Of a DNA stretch of 64,000 bases, positions 16,026 through 25,099 are shown one piece after another. The notes below the pieces were generated by a model. The model worked only from the letters and a program-made list of their open reading frames with translations, was not told the origin of the DNA and searched no databases. Source of the DNA: an uncultured Lentisphaeraceae bacterium (GTDB taxonomy: Bacteria > Verrucomicrobiota > Kiritimatiellia > RFP12 > DVOR01); NCBI GenBank assembly GCA_949282555.1, contig CASDPK010000007.1, positions 23,899 through 87,898 of the forward strand, read 5' to 3'. Within the stretch, counting starts at the first letter, position 1. Each line of letters starts with the position of its first letter. Position numbers and translations under genes: made by a program.

Positions 16026-17747
16026 TCAGAGACTTGGCGCGAGAAAGGCTGCAAGCGAATCGTCGAGGTAGGCCCGCGGCCCGCGTTCCAACCACAGGAG
16101 TTCCATCTGCGCGGCAAGGCGGGCGCGGGCTCGGGTCAATCCAGAGGTGCCGAGGGCCCGTTCGACGGCTAACCGCTGCATCCCCAGCGCGAAACAAGCC
16201 TCCCGCGCGACGAGAGCGTCCCCGAGACACGTTGCGTCTTCGGCGAGTGTTTCCAACTCCGAACGGGCTGCCAGCAGGGCTGAGCGATCGAAGGCGGGAG
16301 CCTCTTGGGGAGGAAGGTTGTAAGCCTGAAAAAGCCGGGTTGCGTTGTAGGCTTCGGCCTGCGCGGTGCGGTAGGTGTCGCCCAACCGCAATAACAGGGC
16401 ACCCAACCCCTTCACACCTTCCAATTGGTCGATTTCCGAAGAAAGTCCCTCCTCCGGCGCATCGGGCGACCAAGCAAGATCTGCGGCGCGGACGAGGGCC
16501 GGTAGGCTGACGGCCAAGGGTTGCCAATGGCCTGCATCTCCCCAGTCGGTCAAAAGCATCCCTTCGCAAGGAATCGTCGCCGCCGCACGGAGGTTGGCGA
16601 GCATATTGGTGGTGCGTCCGCAAAAGCTCCGCCAAGACGAAGTCCCGGGCGCAACCATAAACCGAACACCTGCGGCGCGAAGGCGTTCCGCATTGGCGGC
16701 AAACGGATCGGAGGCCTCATAGCCCCAAAGCACCCACGTGGCATCGGGGAGGCTTTCGGCCGCCCGGGCCAAGGCGTCGGGATGGCGAAGCAACATGTCG
16801 GCCCAAAGTTCGGGGCGTTTGCCGTGACGCCGTGCGGCGTCAGCCATGCGGGCCATATAGGCGAGGTAGAGCCCCGCTGGGTCGTCCGTCCGTGAACGCC
16901 CTTGCCCAAGATCGAACACTTCATCCCCGCCAAGGTTGGCGACGGTGGCACGGGGAAAGCAGGGCAACAACTCATCCAACAACCCTGCCGCGAACGCTTG
17001 CGCCTCGGGGAGCCCCGCGGCAATTCCGGTGGGGACCTGCTGGATGCTTCCCCATGGCGTGCGCACTCCTCCTTCCGGACATTCGGCGAAACGTTCACGA
17101 TACGCTGGCAAACGGAACCAACGCTCAAAGTGTCCTAACGTGTTTTGGTTGGGAACGAGCGTGACGAACCGCTCCGCACAATAAGCCTCCAATGCCCTAA
17201 GGTCGCTGGGCGTGTAGGGGGAACCGTCGGCCCAAACATCGGGATGCGTGGCGTAGGCGAAGGTGTTTTCGAAATACAGCTCAAGCCGATTGAGGCGGAG
17301 ACGCGCCATGCGGTCCACAATGCCAAACAAGGTGGGCAAGGACCAAACGCGGTTTCGTGAGACGTCAAGCATCACGCCGCGCACGGGGTAGGCGGGCGCG
17401 GTTTCCGTCAGACCGCAGGAAAATGCCTCATGCCGCTCCAATCGTCGGCGTATGGTCGCACAGGCACGATAAAGCCCTTCCGCCGAAGCCGCTTCCGCTG
17501 ACAACCCTTCCGGCGTGACCCAAAGTCGGTACGCCTCGCTGGAAAGCGGACGACCAGCGGGAGTTGCCGTTGGGGCGCCGAGGCGCAAAGAGAATGGCTC
17601 ACCGGGCTGTGCAGGGCGCAGAACGCGCCGCACCTCCCGGGGCAAGACAGGCTCCAGCAAACGCAGATGGGCTGTTAAAGGACCGCACCCGGAGAGAACG
17701 GCCGTGTGGGCGGTCCCAAGACCGCCCCACGCCGATTCCGTTCTCAC
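16026..17747 (-). CDS. Family GH20-type beta-N-acetylhexosaminidase, cytoplasmic
   Basis: A 573-residue protein. The N-terminal part (to about 115) resembles the GH20b accessory fold; the TIM barrel starts at RGVMLDVSRNRVWSLPTL. NLGGDEVFDLG gives the catalytic Asp-Glu pair of family 20 (D275-E276), which works through substrate-assisted retention. It would remove terminal GlcNAc or GalNAc. No signal peptide is present. The GTG at 17745-17747 is chosen because it overlaps the purC stop (GTGA), giving coupling; an ATG 15 codons upstream would overlap purC by 49 nt. Pairing with a purine gene is unusual. The alternative is a GH20-like enzyme of different specificity. Confidence 0.82.
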   Translation of the reverse strand: MRTESAWGGLGTAHTAVLSGCGPLTAHLRLLEPVLPREVRRVLRPAQPGEPFSLRLGAPTATPAGRPLSSEAYRLWVTPEGLSAEAASAEGLYRACATIRRRLERHEAFSCGLTETAPAYPVRGVMLDVSRNRVWSLPTLFGIVDRMARLRLNRLELYFENTFAYATHPDVWADGSPYTPSDLRALEAYCAERFVTLVPNQNTLGHFERWFRLPAYRERFAECPEGGVRTPWGSIQQVPTGIAAGLPEAQAFAAGLLDELLPCFPRATVANLGGDEVFDLGQGRSRTDDPAGLYLAYMARMADAARRHGKRPELWADMLLRHPDALARAAESLPDATWVLWGYEASDPFAANAERLRAAGVRFMVAPGTSSWRSFCGRTTNMLANLRAAATIPCEGMLLTDWGDAGHWQPLAVSLPALVRAADLAWSPDAPEEGLSSEIDQLEGVKGLGALLLRLGDTYRTAQAEAYNATRLFQAYNLPPQEAPAFDRSALLAARSELETLAEDATCLGDALVAREACFALGMQRLAVERALGTSGLTRARARLAAQMELLWLERGPRAYLDDSLAAFLAPSL

Positions 17748-18658
17748 AGCACGGGCGCGCAGGCTTCGCCTTCCGTGAGGCGGCGATAGCATTCGACGTA
17801 GATGGCCTGCGTTTTGGCAATGACCTCATCGGGCAACGCCGGAGCGGGCGGCTGATGGTTGAAGTGGATGGCATCCAGCCAATCGCGCACGAACTGCTTG
17901 TCCATGCTCGGGGGGTTTGCGCCCACGGCATAGGTGTCTTTGGCCCAGAAGCGGGAAGAATCAGGCGTCAGGGCCTCGTCGGCCAACACCACGTTGCCGG
18001 CTTCGTCGATCCCGAACTCAAACTTGGTGTCCGCCAGGATGATGCCGCGCGCTTCGGCATGCTTGGCGGCGGCGGTGTAAAGGGCGATGGAGAGATCGCG
18101 CAGCTTGGTGGCGAGTTCCTGGCCGATATCCTTGGCCATTTCCTCCACGCTGATTGCCATGTCATGATCGCCGATGGCGGCCTTGGTGGTGGGCGTGAAG
18201 AGGACCTCGTCGAGCTTGGAGGCATTCTGATAGCCCTCGCGGAGGCGCTGACCGTTCACGGTGCCTTGCTTGCGGTATTCGGCCCAGCCGGACCCCGTGA
18301 GATAGCCGCGCACGATGCACTCATAAGGAACGACCTTCAACTTGCGCACGAGCATTGAGCGATTTTGGAGCTCGGGCATGGCGTTGAAGGGCGCAGGGTA
18401 ATCCTTGACGTCTGCCGAGATGAGATGCGTCGGGCAGAGATCGGCAAGCTTCCGGAACCAGAAGGTGGAGATGCTGTTGAGTACTTTCCCCTTCCCGGGG
18501 ACGCCATCGTCCATAATCACATCGAAGGCGCTCAGGCGATCCGTCACCACAATGATCATTCGGTCGCCGAGGTCGTAAATGTCGCGCACCTTCCCCTGAA
18601 TCTTCTTCATGCCGGGGATTTCAGTTTCCATCAGCGCGCCGCGCTTGTCAAAGGTCAT
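17744..18658 (-). CDS. purC: SAICAR synthetase
   Basis: A 304-residue ligase that joins aspartate to CAIR in purine synthesis, ATP-dependent. Motifs include KIQGKVRDIYDLGDRMIIVVTDRLSAFD at the N-terminus, ECIVRGYLTGSGWAEY and the Asp-rich ILADTKFEFGID near residue 200. The length is that of the longer (yeast-like) PurC class, not the 237-residue E. coli form. ATG 18656-18658 follows AAGGAG. It is the first gene of a unit with the GH20 gene. Confidence 0.95.
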   Translation of the reverse strand: MTFDKRGALMETEIPGMKKIQGKVRDIYDLGDRMIIVVTDRLSAFDVIMDDGVPGKGKVLNSISTFWFRKLADLCPTHLISADVKDYPAPFNAMPELQNRSMLVRKLKVVPYECIVRGYLTGSGWAEYRKQGTVNGQRLREGYQNASKLDEVLFTPTTKAAIGDHDMAISVEEMAKDIGQELATKLRDLSIALYTAAAKHAEARGIILADTKFEFGIDEAGNVVLADEALTPDSSRFWAKDTYAVGANPPSMDKQFVRDWLDAIHFNHQPPAPALPDEVIAKTQAIYVECYRRLTEGEACAPVL

Positions 18659-18694
18659 GGTCTGCTCCTTGGTTAAAGGCTTTGATTGGGCGTT

Positions 18695-18723
18695 ATTATG
18701 GCGCACCCGGGGAATGAATGCAA
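18695..18723 (-). promoter_or_regulatory. purC promoter
   Basis: On the minus strand TTGCAT (18723-18718), a 17-nt spacer and CATAAT (18700-18695). It lies 37 nt before the purC start codon. No PurR-like palindrome or purine riboswitch was seen. Confidence 0.7.
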
Positions 18724-18818
18724 GTGTGGGCGCTTTCGGCGTTTGGGACGGGTGGCATTGGTTTGCGATCCCATTGAATGGGGGACGGTGTTTTGATTCG
18801 GACAGAAGGAAGGGGATG

Positions 18819-18833
18819 TGTTATTCTATTCCC
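18819..18833 (+). promoter_or_regulatory. Extended -10 placed for a leaderless mRNA
   Basis: TG-T-TATTCT (18819-18827) ends 6 nt before the ATG at 18834, so transcription should begin on or next to the start codon. There is no room for a Shine-Dalgarno sequence. Confidence 0.65.
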
Positions 18834-20966
18834 ATGAGAAGAACGCTGTTTGTTATGGCGGTACTGTTCGTTTTGTGGGCGCCTGCTCAGATGAGAGATC
18901 TCGGGGCCTACCGTGAGCCGATCCCGCCCACGAATAACGGGGACCTGCGTTGGTTGGACGCAGCTCTGTACGATTCGGGCTTCCTCTTCAATGAGGAGGT
19001 GCGGCAGGCGTATTATGACCATTGCATGCGTCTGGTCGTTCCCAAGTTGCATTTCAGTGAAGCCACGTGGGATTGGCTCACGGCACACCCGGCGGTTTTC
19101 AATGCCGCATTTTCTTTGGAATATCCGCCAAATCCCAACGTGATTCACAACTTCGTCAAACTGGCGAAGTTGGTGGGCCCCGTGTATGCCGAAAAGTATC
19201 AGCAGTTGCTGATTGCCTATGCCGTGGCCTACCGCAAAGAACGCCTGCTGGACAGTTCTCTGACGGCCGATCGTTATGGCATCATCACCTCCCGTAACTT
19301 CACGTGGGACCCCAAGCGCAAGGAAGAGCTGGAGAAGCAGGTTCTTACTCGGCAGGGATGGTCGGTCAATCACGATGTGGCCGTTCCGGATGAGGGCACG
19401 TTTGCCCACGACAAGGATGGCCGCCTTTTCCAAGATGAGGCTGAGCGTCTTGGCCGCTTGAAGGCGATGCACGCGCAGTTTGATCTCGGGAACGACGAGG
19501 ATGCCAAGAAAACCGCCAACTGGCTCGCAAAGAATACGCGAACGAAGATCTATGAGATCATGGATTTGAATGCGCTCGCGTTTTACAATAAGACCGGCAT
19601 TCGCCTTTCTCCAGGACGGGAACCCAAGAATTTGCCATGGGATAAAATCGCCCATGTGGCCAAACGTTATCCTCCCCGAACGGAGGGAACGGTGGTTGAA
19701 AATCTTTGCTTGCGCATCATGCGGTACGAGGAAGTCGGGGCGGAAAAGTCGAAACTCTTTCCGCTCTCAAAAGCTCCGTGGCCCCTCTTGCTTCTGCTGA
19801 CGCAAAAAGACCAAATCGATGAATCGACCTTCTTCTGGAACCTTTACAGAGGTAAGGGGTCTGTTCCGGGCTATGCGACCTATTCGTTTGACTACACAAA
19901 GCCGGAGGTTCGTTTCCGTGATGCCGATTGGGCGCCGGACGCGAATCCGCGGATTTTGGACGATGGCGGCGTGTGCGGGCGGCTTTCGACGATGGCCGAG
20001 TTTGCCCAACGTTCCATCGGTACCCCGGCGCAGGGAATGGGGCAACCTGGACACCGCGCATTCATGACATACGAGTTTCAGAACGGGAAGTTCCGTGCCG
20101 TCATGCATCACTCGGTGGACACCATTCAAGTCTCCACAGTGGGGTGGCACCTTCCGCCGATTTATGGCCCTGTCACCGACAAGCAAACCAAACTCACCGG
20201 GTTCGCACCCATGACCGCTGAAAACAGTGACGGAATGATGCGAAACAACATCCGGTGGCACATTGGTCTCTGTGAGGCGATGAACATCGGTCTCGCGAAT
20301 TGGGAGAACTCCCGCATGGCCCTGCATATCCTCGATATGTACACAGCCAACAAGGATGCTTCCCTCAACGCGAGCAGGGAGCAGCAAGAGGCCCTTCTGC
20401 GGTCCGCAATGCTTCAGAACATCGCCAACACGGACGTGATCTTTCGGCTCGCCGCGGCACGAAAGGGGAACGCCTCCAAGATTCTTGATTTGATTCAGGG
20501 ATTTTCCAATATGTTTGTGAGCGTGTCTGACGGTGCCACCGGGGCCACCGCCTTGGCGCGCAACACTGATTTTGGCGGAACGCAGGCTGGCGCGGATCTT
20601 ACCGCGTTGATGCGCAATCGCTTTTCCTCCTCTTCTTCCCCACGCAATCAGAAGAAGGTCACCAACGAATGGGCACTCTTCATCCGAAACGCGATCTTTT
20701 TGGGAGCGTTCACCAATATTCCGGATGAGGCGGACCCAAAGTACGCCGGGAGCCGCATTGAATGGGTGCGAGACAAGAATGCCTACGCCAAAGCCGTTGC
20801 CGATGAGCTGAAATACCAAAAGAAGCTCGGGAATTCGCCTTTCCTTGCGGAGGTGCAACGTTTGAACGACAAGTACGACAAGGTTCGGCTGGCAGCCGCC
20901 ACGGATCGCACGCGCAACGTCAAGGAAGAGCGCCAACGCCGTCAAGCCGAGGAGAATGCTTGGTAA
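18834..20966 (+). CDS. Secreted transglutaminase-like protein of unknown role
   Basis: A 710-residue protein with a signal peptide (MRRTLFVMAVLFVLWAPAQ). Its middle contains DDGGVCGRLSTMAEFAQRS with Cys381, followed 26 residues later by GQPGHRAFMTYEF with His407. A Cys in a GGVCxxxS context before a His-aromatic segment is the layout of the transglutaminase-like cysteine protease/peptidase fold. A following Asp or Asn would complete a triad; candidates lie after HHSVDTIQ. The rest is helical with no recognised domain, and the C-terminus is a charged Arg/Glu-rich helix. It would act in the periplasm or outside. Substrate (cross-linking, peptide cleavage or binding) is unknown. Confidence 0.65.
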   Translation: MRRTLFVMAVLFVLWAPAQMRDLGAYREPIPPTNNGDLRWLDAALYDSGFLFNEEVRQAYYDHCMRLVVPKLHFSEATWDWLTAHPAVFNAAFSLEYPPNPNVIHNFVKLAKLVGPVYAEKYQQLLIAYAVAYRKERLLDSSLTADRYGIITSRNFTWDPKRKEELEKQVLTRQGWSVNHDVAVPDEGTFAHDKDGRLFQDEAERLGRLKAMHAQFDLGNDEDAKKTANWLAKNTRTKIYEIMDLNALAFYNKTGIRLSPGREPKNLPWDKIAHVAKRYPPRTEGTVVENLCLRIMRYEEVGAEKSKLFPLSKAPWPLLLLLTQKDQIDESTFFWNLYRGKGSVPGYATYSFDYTKPEVRFRDADWAPDANPRILDDGGVCGRLSTMAEFAQRSIGTPAQGMGQPGHRAFMTYEFQNGKFRAVMHHSVDTIQVSTVGWHLPPIYGPVTDKQTKLTGFAPMTAENSDGMMRNNIRWHIGLCEAMNIGLANWENSRMALHILDMYTANKDASLNASREQQEALLRSAMLQNIANTDVIFRLAAARKGNASKILDLIQGFSNMFVSVSDGATGATALARNTDFGGTQAGADLTALMRNRFSSSSSPRNQKKVTNEWALFIRNAIFLGAFTNIPDEADPKYAGSRIEWVRDKNAYAKAVADELKYQKKLGNSPFLAEVQRLNDKYDKVRLAAATDRTRNVKEERQRRQAEENAW

Positions 20967-21051
20967 GCCACGTGTGTGCTTTGTTCTCCGTTCCTCTCCC
21001 GATGAGGTGAATTGTCTCGGCCCCCAACCCAACAACCCTTCAAGAACCCCC

Positions 21052-22410
21052 ATGTTTCTCTTTCGCCGCAAACGTCCACAGCCGCTCATCATCCCTCGTG
21101 CAGAGCATTGTATTTCCAGAAACGACATAGACCCTGACGCCCTAAAGGTGCTTTATCGCCTTGCCTCTCTCAACCATGAGGCCTACCTTGTCGGGGGCAG
21201 TGTGCGCGATCTTTTGCTGGGCCGCACGCCTAAGGACTTTGACGTTGGCACGGATGCCCGTCCCAATGAAATCCGACGGGAGTTCCGCAATTGTTTTTTG
21301 GTGGGCAAACGATTTCGCCTTGCACACATTGTATTCGGGAAAAAGGTCATCGAAACGGCGACGTTTCGCAAGGCCCCGGACCCAAATGATGTTCAGGATG
21401 AACATGGCCTCTATCAAAGCGTTGATAACAACTACGGCACCCCTGAAGAAGATGCCCTGAGACGGGATTTTACCGTCAATGGCCTCTTCTATGACATTAG
21501 GACCTTCTCTGTCATCGACTATGTCGGCGGTCTCAAGGATCTCAAAGCCAAGCTGATCCGTTCCATCGGCGATCCGACCATCCGCTTTCGCGAAGACCCA
21601 GTGCGCATGATGCGGGCCGTCCGCTTCGCCGCGAAGCTGGGCTTCGATATTTGCCCGAATGACATCAAGGCTATCCGCCGCTACGCCCCCGAGTTGGAGA
21701 ATGCCTCATCCTCCCGGCTCTGCGAGGAAATTCAGCGTCTGTTTGTTCGCGGCGCCAGCGAGCGCTCCCTGCGCCTTGCCTACGATTACCGTCTGTTGCA
21801 CGCGCTCTTGCCCACGCTTGCGGCTTGGCTCGATGCCGATCCCGTTCATCAAGAGGCCCTTTGGGCCTCTCTTGCCGCGCTTGACGCTGTTTCCGCCGAC
21901 ACAGAAACCTCATCCGCAACGGCTTTTGCCGCACTTTATCGCCCCATGGTGCAAGAAAGCGTCCGGAAGAGTAAAGAACTCGGAGGCCGCCGCGGTGGGA
22001 ATGAGCGATACCTTCTGCGAACGGCAGCAGAGAAGGCTCTGCAACCTGCCGTCAAGAAGTATCGCCTCCCCCGTGCGGTTTGGATGACGGCCGTGGACAT
22101 CCTTGAACTTTCCTCTCGGTTCCTGTCTCCGCCCAAGGCCGATTCTGCCCGGGATGTTCGGTTTGCGAACCATGGCATCTTTCCTGAGGTGCTTGTCGGT
22201 GCGCAGGTCATCGCACGCTTGGAGCCTGACGCCAACTGGCAATTGGAGGCATGGCGCCGCTTCGTCCGAGAGATGGTTCCCGATGCGGAAACTTTGGAGG
22301 CTGGGGGGCTTCCCTTGGGGCGTCTCAATCCCCACAGCCGCAAGGCGCGCCGTCGCCGTCCGCGCCGTCGCCGCCGCGATACCGCTGCCTTCGAGACACA
22401 ACCCACCTAA
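21052..22410 (+). CDS. pcnB: Poly(A) polymerase / CCA-adding-type nucleotidyltransferase
   Basis: A 452-residue class II nucleotidyltransferase. LVGGSVRDLLLGRTPKDFDVGTDA (residues about 45-68) has the GGSxRD and DxD metal-binding signature; RRDFTVNGLFYD and RFREDPVRMMRAVRFAAKLGFDI follow in order. The N-terminus (IPRAEHCISRNDIDPDALKVLYRL) resembles PcnB more than CCA-adding enzymes. The C-terminal tail is a run of Arg, as in E. coli PcnB, and may bind RNA. The start is uncertain: ATG at 21052 fits homology but has no clear ribosome-binding site, and an in-frame ATG at 20956 overlaps the preceding gene. PcnB adds 3' tails that mark RNA for decay. Confidence 0.88.
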   Translation: MFLFRRKRPQPLIIPRAEHCISRNDIDPDALKVLYRLASLNHEAYLVGGSVRDLLLGRTPKDFDVGTDARPNEIRREFRNCFLVGKRFRLAHIVFGKKVIETATFRKAPDPNDVQDEHGLYQSVDNNYGTPEEDALRRDFTVNGLFYDIRTFSVIDYVGGLKDLKAKLIRSIGDPTIRFREDPVRMMRAVRFAAKLGFDICPNDIKAIRRYAPELENASSSRLCEEIQRLFVRGASERSLRLAYDYRLLHALLPTLAAWLDADPVHQEALWASLAALDAVSADTETSSATAFAALYRPMVQESVRKSKELGGRRGGNERYLLRTAAEKALQPAVKKYRLPRAVWMTAVDILELSSRFLSPPKADSARDVRFANHGIFPEVLVGAQVIARLEPDANWQLEAWRRFVREMVPDAETLEAGGLPLGRLNPHSRKARRRRPRRRRRDTAAFETQPT

Positions 22411-22475
22411 TATCAGCCGATAGGATGTCCGTCAACGTCTTTGTGTTCTTTTTCAGAGAGCACAGTTGATGAATG

Positions 22476-22490
22476 TGCTATGCTGAGTGT
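22476..22490 (+). promoter_or_regulatory. Extended -10 placed for a leaderless tilS mRNA
   Basis: TG-C-TATGCT (22476-22484) lies 6 nt before ATG 22491. No Shine-Dalgarno is possible in such a transcript. Confidence 0.65.
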
Positions 22491-23390
22491 ATGCGTTTTC
22501 CAGACGATATTTACTCGGTTCCATGGGGGCTTGCGCTCAGTGGCGGCGCGGATTCCACGGCGCTTCTGTATCGATGTGTGGAGGCTGGGGTGCCAGTTTC
22601 GGCACTCCACTTCAATCATGGTTTTACGGATGAGAATGGTGATGAGTCTGAGGCGTTTTGTCGTTCGCTTTGCGTGAAACTTGGGGTTTCGCTTCGTGTG
22701 GGGCGATGTCACGTGTCATGGGACGGGAGAGCGACAAAGGAAGTTTTTGCCCGGCGGCACCGTATGGCGTTTTTCGCCGAGGCGTTGCGTTCCATTGGGG
22801 GCGTTGGGATTTTGCTGGGCCATCAGGCCGATGACCGTGCAGAGAACCTCATTTTGCGCTTGGCACGTGGAAGTGGGCTGAGGGGACTGACCAGTTTCGG
22901 TTTCGGCGGGCGGTTGCCGGGGGCTCCAGAGTTTCGCCTTTGGAGGCCGCTTTTGGATGAGACCCATGCGGAACAGGTGGCATGGTTGCGTGCGCGTGGG
23001 CTGGCATGGGTGGAAGATGTTTCAAATGCTGACACCTCAATCCCACGCAATGCGATCCGTCGATTGCTGCTCCCGCACTTGCCGCATTTTGTTGCGGGAG
23101 CGAACGCCTCCGCGGATCTTCTGACGGAAGAGAACGCCTTTTTGGAGAAGCTTGCCGAGGAGGCTGTTGTGACCCGCTCACCTGATAGGCTGACCCTTTG
23201 GGCGGGAACCGCCGAAGTCGTCGCACGTCGTGCGCTTCGTGCGTGGCTTCCTTCCGATCTCACGCGGGAATGGTTGTCGCGTCTTTTCTCCCTCCCGGTG
23301 GGCGTGATTGTCCAGATTCCCGGAGGGTTCCGCGTGCGCAAAGTAGGGGAGTTCAGCTGGGAAAATCTTGGCCCCTGCGGTCAGAGATAG
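22491..23390 (+). CDS. tilS: tRNA(Ile)-lysidine synthase
   Basis: A 299-residue PP-loop ATPase that converts C34 of tRNA-Ile(CAU) to lysidine so that it reads AUA. The PP-loop is LALSGGADSTALLY (about residues 14-27), followed by HFNHGFT and GHQADDRAENLILRLARGSGLRGL, the TilS signature. It is shorter than E. coli TilS (432) and appears to have only a small C-terminal part, like minimal TilS forms. The start ATG at 22491 is set by the promoter position; an in-frame ATG six codons upstream would overlap the -10. It overlaps the end of convergent rluD by 10 nt. Confidence 0.92.
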   Translation: MRFPDDIYSVPWGLALSGGADSTALLYRCVEAGVPVSALHFNHGFTDENGDESEAFCRSLCVKLGVSLRVGRCHVSWDGRATKEVFARRHRMAFFAEALRSIGGVGILLGHQADDRAENLILRLARGSGLRGLTSFGFGGRLPGAPEFRLWRPLLDETHAEQVAWLRARGLAWVEDVSNADTSIPRNAIRRLLLPHLPHFVAGANASADLLTEENAFLEKLAEEAVVTRSPDRLTLWAGTAEVVARRALRAWLPSDLTREWLSRLFSLPVGVIVQIPGGFRVRKVGEFSWENLGPCGQR

Positions 23391-24304
23391 GGCGCAAAGT
23401 CCGCAGGGAAGGGAGCCTCGAAACGAAGAGGTTTTCCCGTGATGGGATGAGCCAACGCAAGCAGGCGAGCATGAAGCAACTGACGTTGCGGAGGATGGTT
23501 CAATCTTCGATCGAGCGCAGGTTTGCCATAAAGGGCATCGCCAACAATGGGAGTCCCAAGCGAAGCCATGTGTACCCGGATTTGGTGAGTCCTTCCGGTT
23601 TCAATGCAACACTCGACACGGCTGAGACCTTCAGAAAGCTCAGCCTGCACACGCCAATGCGTGAGGGCTCTGCGGCCACGGTCTCGGACAATCGCCATTT
23701 TCTGACGATGTGTGGGATGGCGGCCAATAAGGTTTTCCAAGGTCCCCTCGGGGGGTGGGACGCCGTGGAGGATCGCACAATAGGTTTTGGTGAGTGAATG
23801 TTCGGCAAACGCCTTGACGAGCGCGTGGTGAGCGCGTTCGGTTTTGGCCACGACCATCACACCGGAGGTGTCCATGTCTAGGCGGTGAACAATACCAGGG
23901 CGTTGCTCTCCGCCAATGCCTCGGAGATTCGGGCAATGGAACAGCAGCGCGTTGACCAGCGTGCCATGGCTGTGCCCGCACGCCGGATGAACCACCAAGC
24001 CCGCGGGTTTGTTGAGCGCCAATAGATCGTCGTCCTCATAAAGGACGTCGAGGGGAATATCCTCTGGAAGGATATCCGTTGGCTCGGCTGGCGGCAACGT
24101 GAGCATGAAGATGGCCCCTGGAATGGGGGCGGCGGAGAGCTTGGTCACAGGGCGGCCCTCCGCATCGGTGAGGCAGCCTTGCCGCGCCAATGCTTGGATA
24201 CGCGAACGCGTCAATTCCGGAAGGCGCTTGGCCAACCATTGATCAAGCCGTCGAGCATCCGTACCGCCCTCAACCGTAAGGGTGAAGGTTTCCGGGTATT
24301 CCAT
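23381..24304 (-). CDS. rluD: RluD-family 23S rRNA pseudouridine synthase
   Basis: A 307-residue protein with an N-terminal S4 RNA-binding domain (RRLDQWLAKRLPELTRSRIQALARQG) and an RluA-type catalytic domain. GIVHRLDMDTSGVMVVAKT carries the catalytic Asp, and ETGRTHQIRVHMASLGTPIVGDALYG is the second signature. RluD, RluC and RluA relatives are hard to separate; the S4 domain and architecture fit RluD best. The start at 24304 has GAGGAG upstream; an ATG at 24331 overlapping the truA stop is an alternative. Last gene of the polA operon. Confidence 0.88.
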   Translation of the reverse strand: MEYPETFTLTVEGGTDARRLDQWLAKRLPELTRSRIQALARQGCLTDAEGRPVTKLSAAPIPGAIFMLTLPPAEPTDILPEDIPLDVLYEDDDLLALNKPAGLVVHPACGHSHGTLVNALLFHCPNLRGIGGEQRPGIVHRLDMDTSGVMVVAKTERAHHALVKAFAEHSLTKTYCAILHGVPPPEGTLENLIGRHPTHRQKMAIVRDRGRRALTHWRVQAELSEGLSRVECCIETGRTHQIRVHMASLGTPIVGDALYGKPALDRRLNHPPQRQLLHARLLALAHPITGKPLRFEAPFPADFAPYL

Positions 24305-24323
24305 CCGCTCCTCACCGTCGGGC

Positions 24324-25091
24324 TCAGGCATACCACACCTGCCACAGAAAGAGTCCGCAAGCGGGAGCCGAGGGGACACGGGCAGTACGCGGATGGCCTG
24401 GTTCCAACAACTCGAGCACGGCTTCCGGACGCTCCAATCCGGATCCGACACGCAGAAGAAAACCGACCATGCTACGCACCATTTTGTAGAGGAATCCGTT
24501 GCCCTGGACACGGAAGCAGACGCGCGAACCACTCTTGGTGACCTCAAAGGCGTAAATGGTGCGAACAGTGCTCTCAATGGGACGGTTGGGATTGGCGGAG
24601 AAGGCGGCGAAGTCGTGGGTGCCTACGAAATAGGCCATCGCTTTGCGCATGGCGGCGAGATCCAGCGGACGGACAATGTGCGCATTATAGAGGCGGCGTG
24701 TAGGGGGAAGCAAGCGGGTGTTCCAAACGTAGTACCGATATTCCTTACGCTTGGCGGAAAACCGCGCGTGAAAATCGGGGCCGACCTCACGACAGGACGT
24801 GATGCGGATATCCGGAGGAAGGCGTCCATTGGCATTGAGCGCCATGCGAAGGCTACGCTCGGTCATACGGGTGACGAGATCGCAGTGGAAGACTTGGGCA
24901 CGGGCATGGACACCATGATCGGTGCGGCCACTGCTGTGAATATTGACGCTGTCCGCCTTCACGATCTCTGCGAGCGTCCGCTCGATGGTTTCTTGTATAC
25001 TGGAAAATCCCGGTTGCGTCTGCCAACCGAAATAGGCTGTGCCATCATAAGAACAGATCATCCGAAAACGACGTGGAGCAGGAGCATTCAT
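24324..25091 (-). CDS. truA: tRNA pseudouridine(38-40) synthase
   Basis: A 255-residue TruA. RMICSYDGTAYFGWQ begins the fold, the catalytic Asp is in SSGRTDHGVHA (about residue 61) and FHARFSAKRKEYRYYVWN, FLYKMVRSMVGFLLRVG are the other family blocks. It modifies U38-U40 of tRNA anticodon arms. It lies 8 nt downstream of polA and runs into rluD, so two RNA pseudouridine synthases share an mRNA with a DNA polymerase. Confidence 0.95.
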   Translation of the reverse strand: MNAPAPRRFRMICSYDGTAYFGWQTQPGFSSIQETIERTLAEIVKADSVNIHSSGRTDHGVHARAQVFHCDLVTRMTERSLRMALNANGRLPPDIRITSCREVGPDFHARFSAKRKEYRYYVWNTRLLPPTRRLYNAHIVRPLDLAAMRKAMAYFVGTHDFAAFSANPNRPIESTVRTIYAFEVTKSGSRVCFRVQGNGFLYKMVRSMVGFLLRVGSGLERPEAVLELLEPGHPRTARVPSAPACGLFLWQVWYA

Positions 25092-25099
25092 ACGGTATC

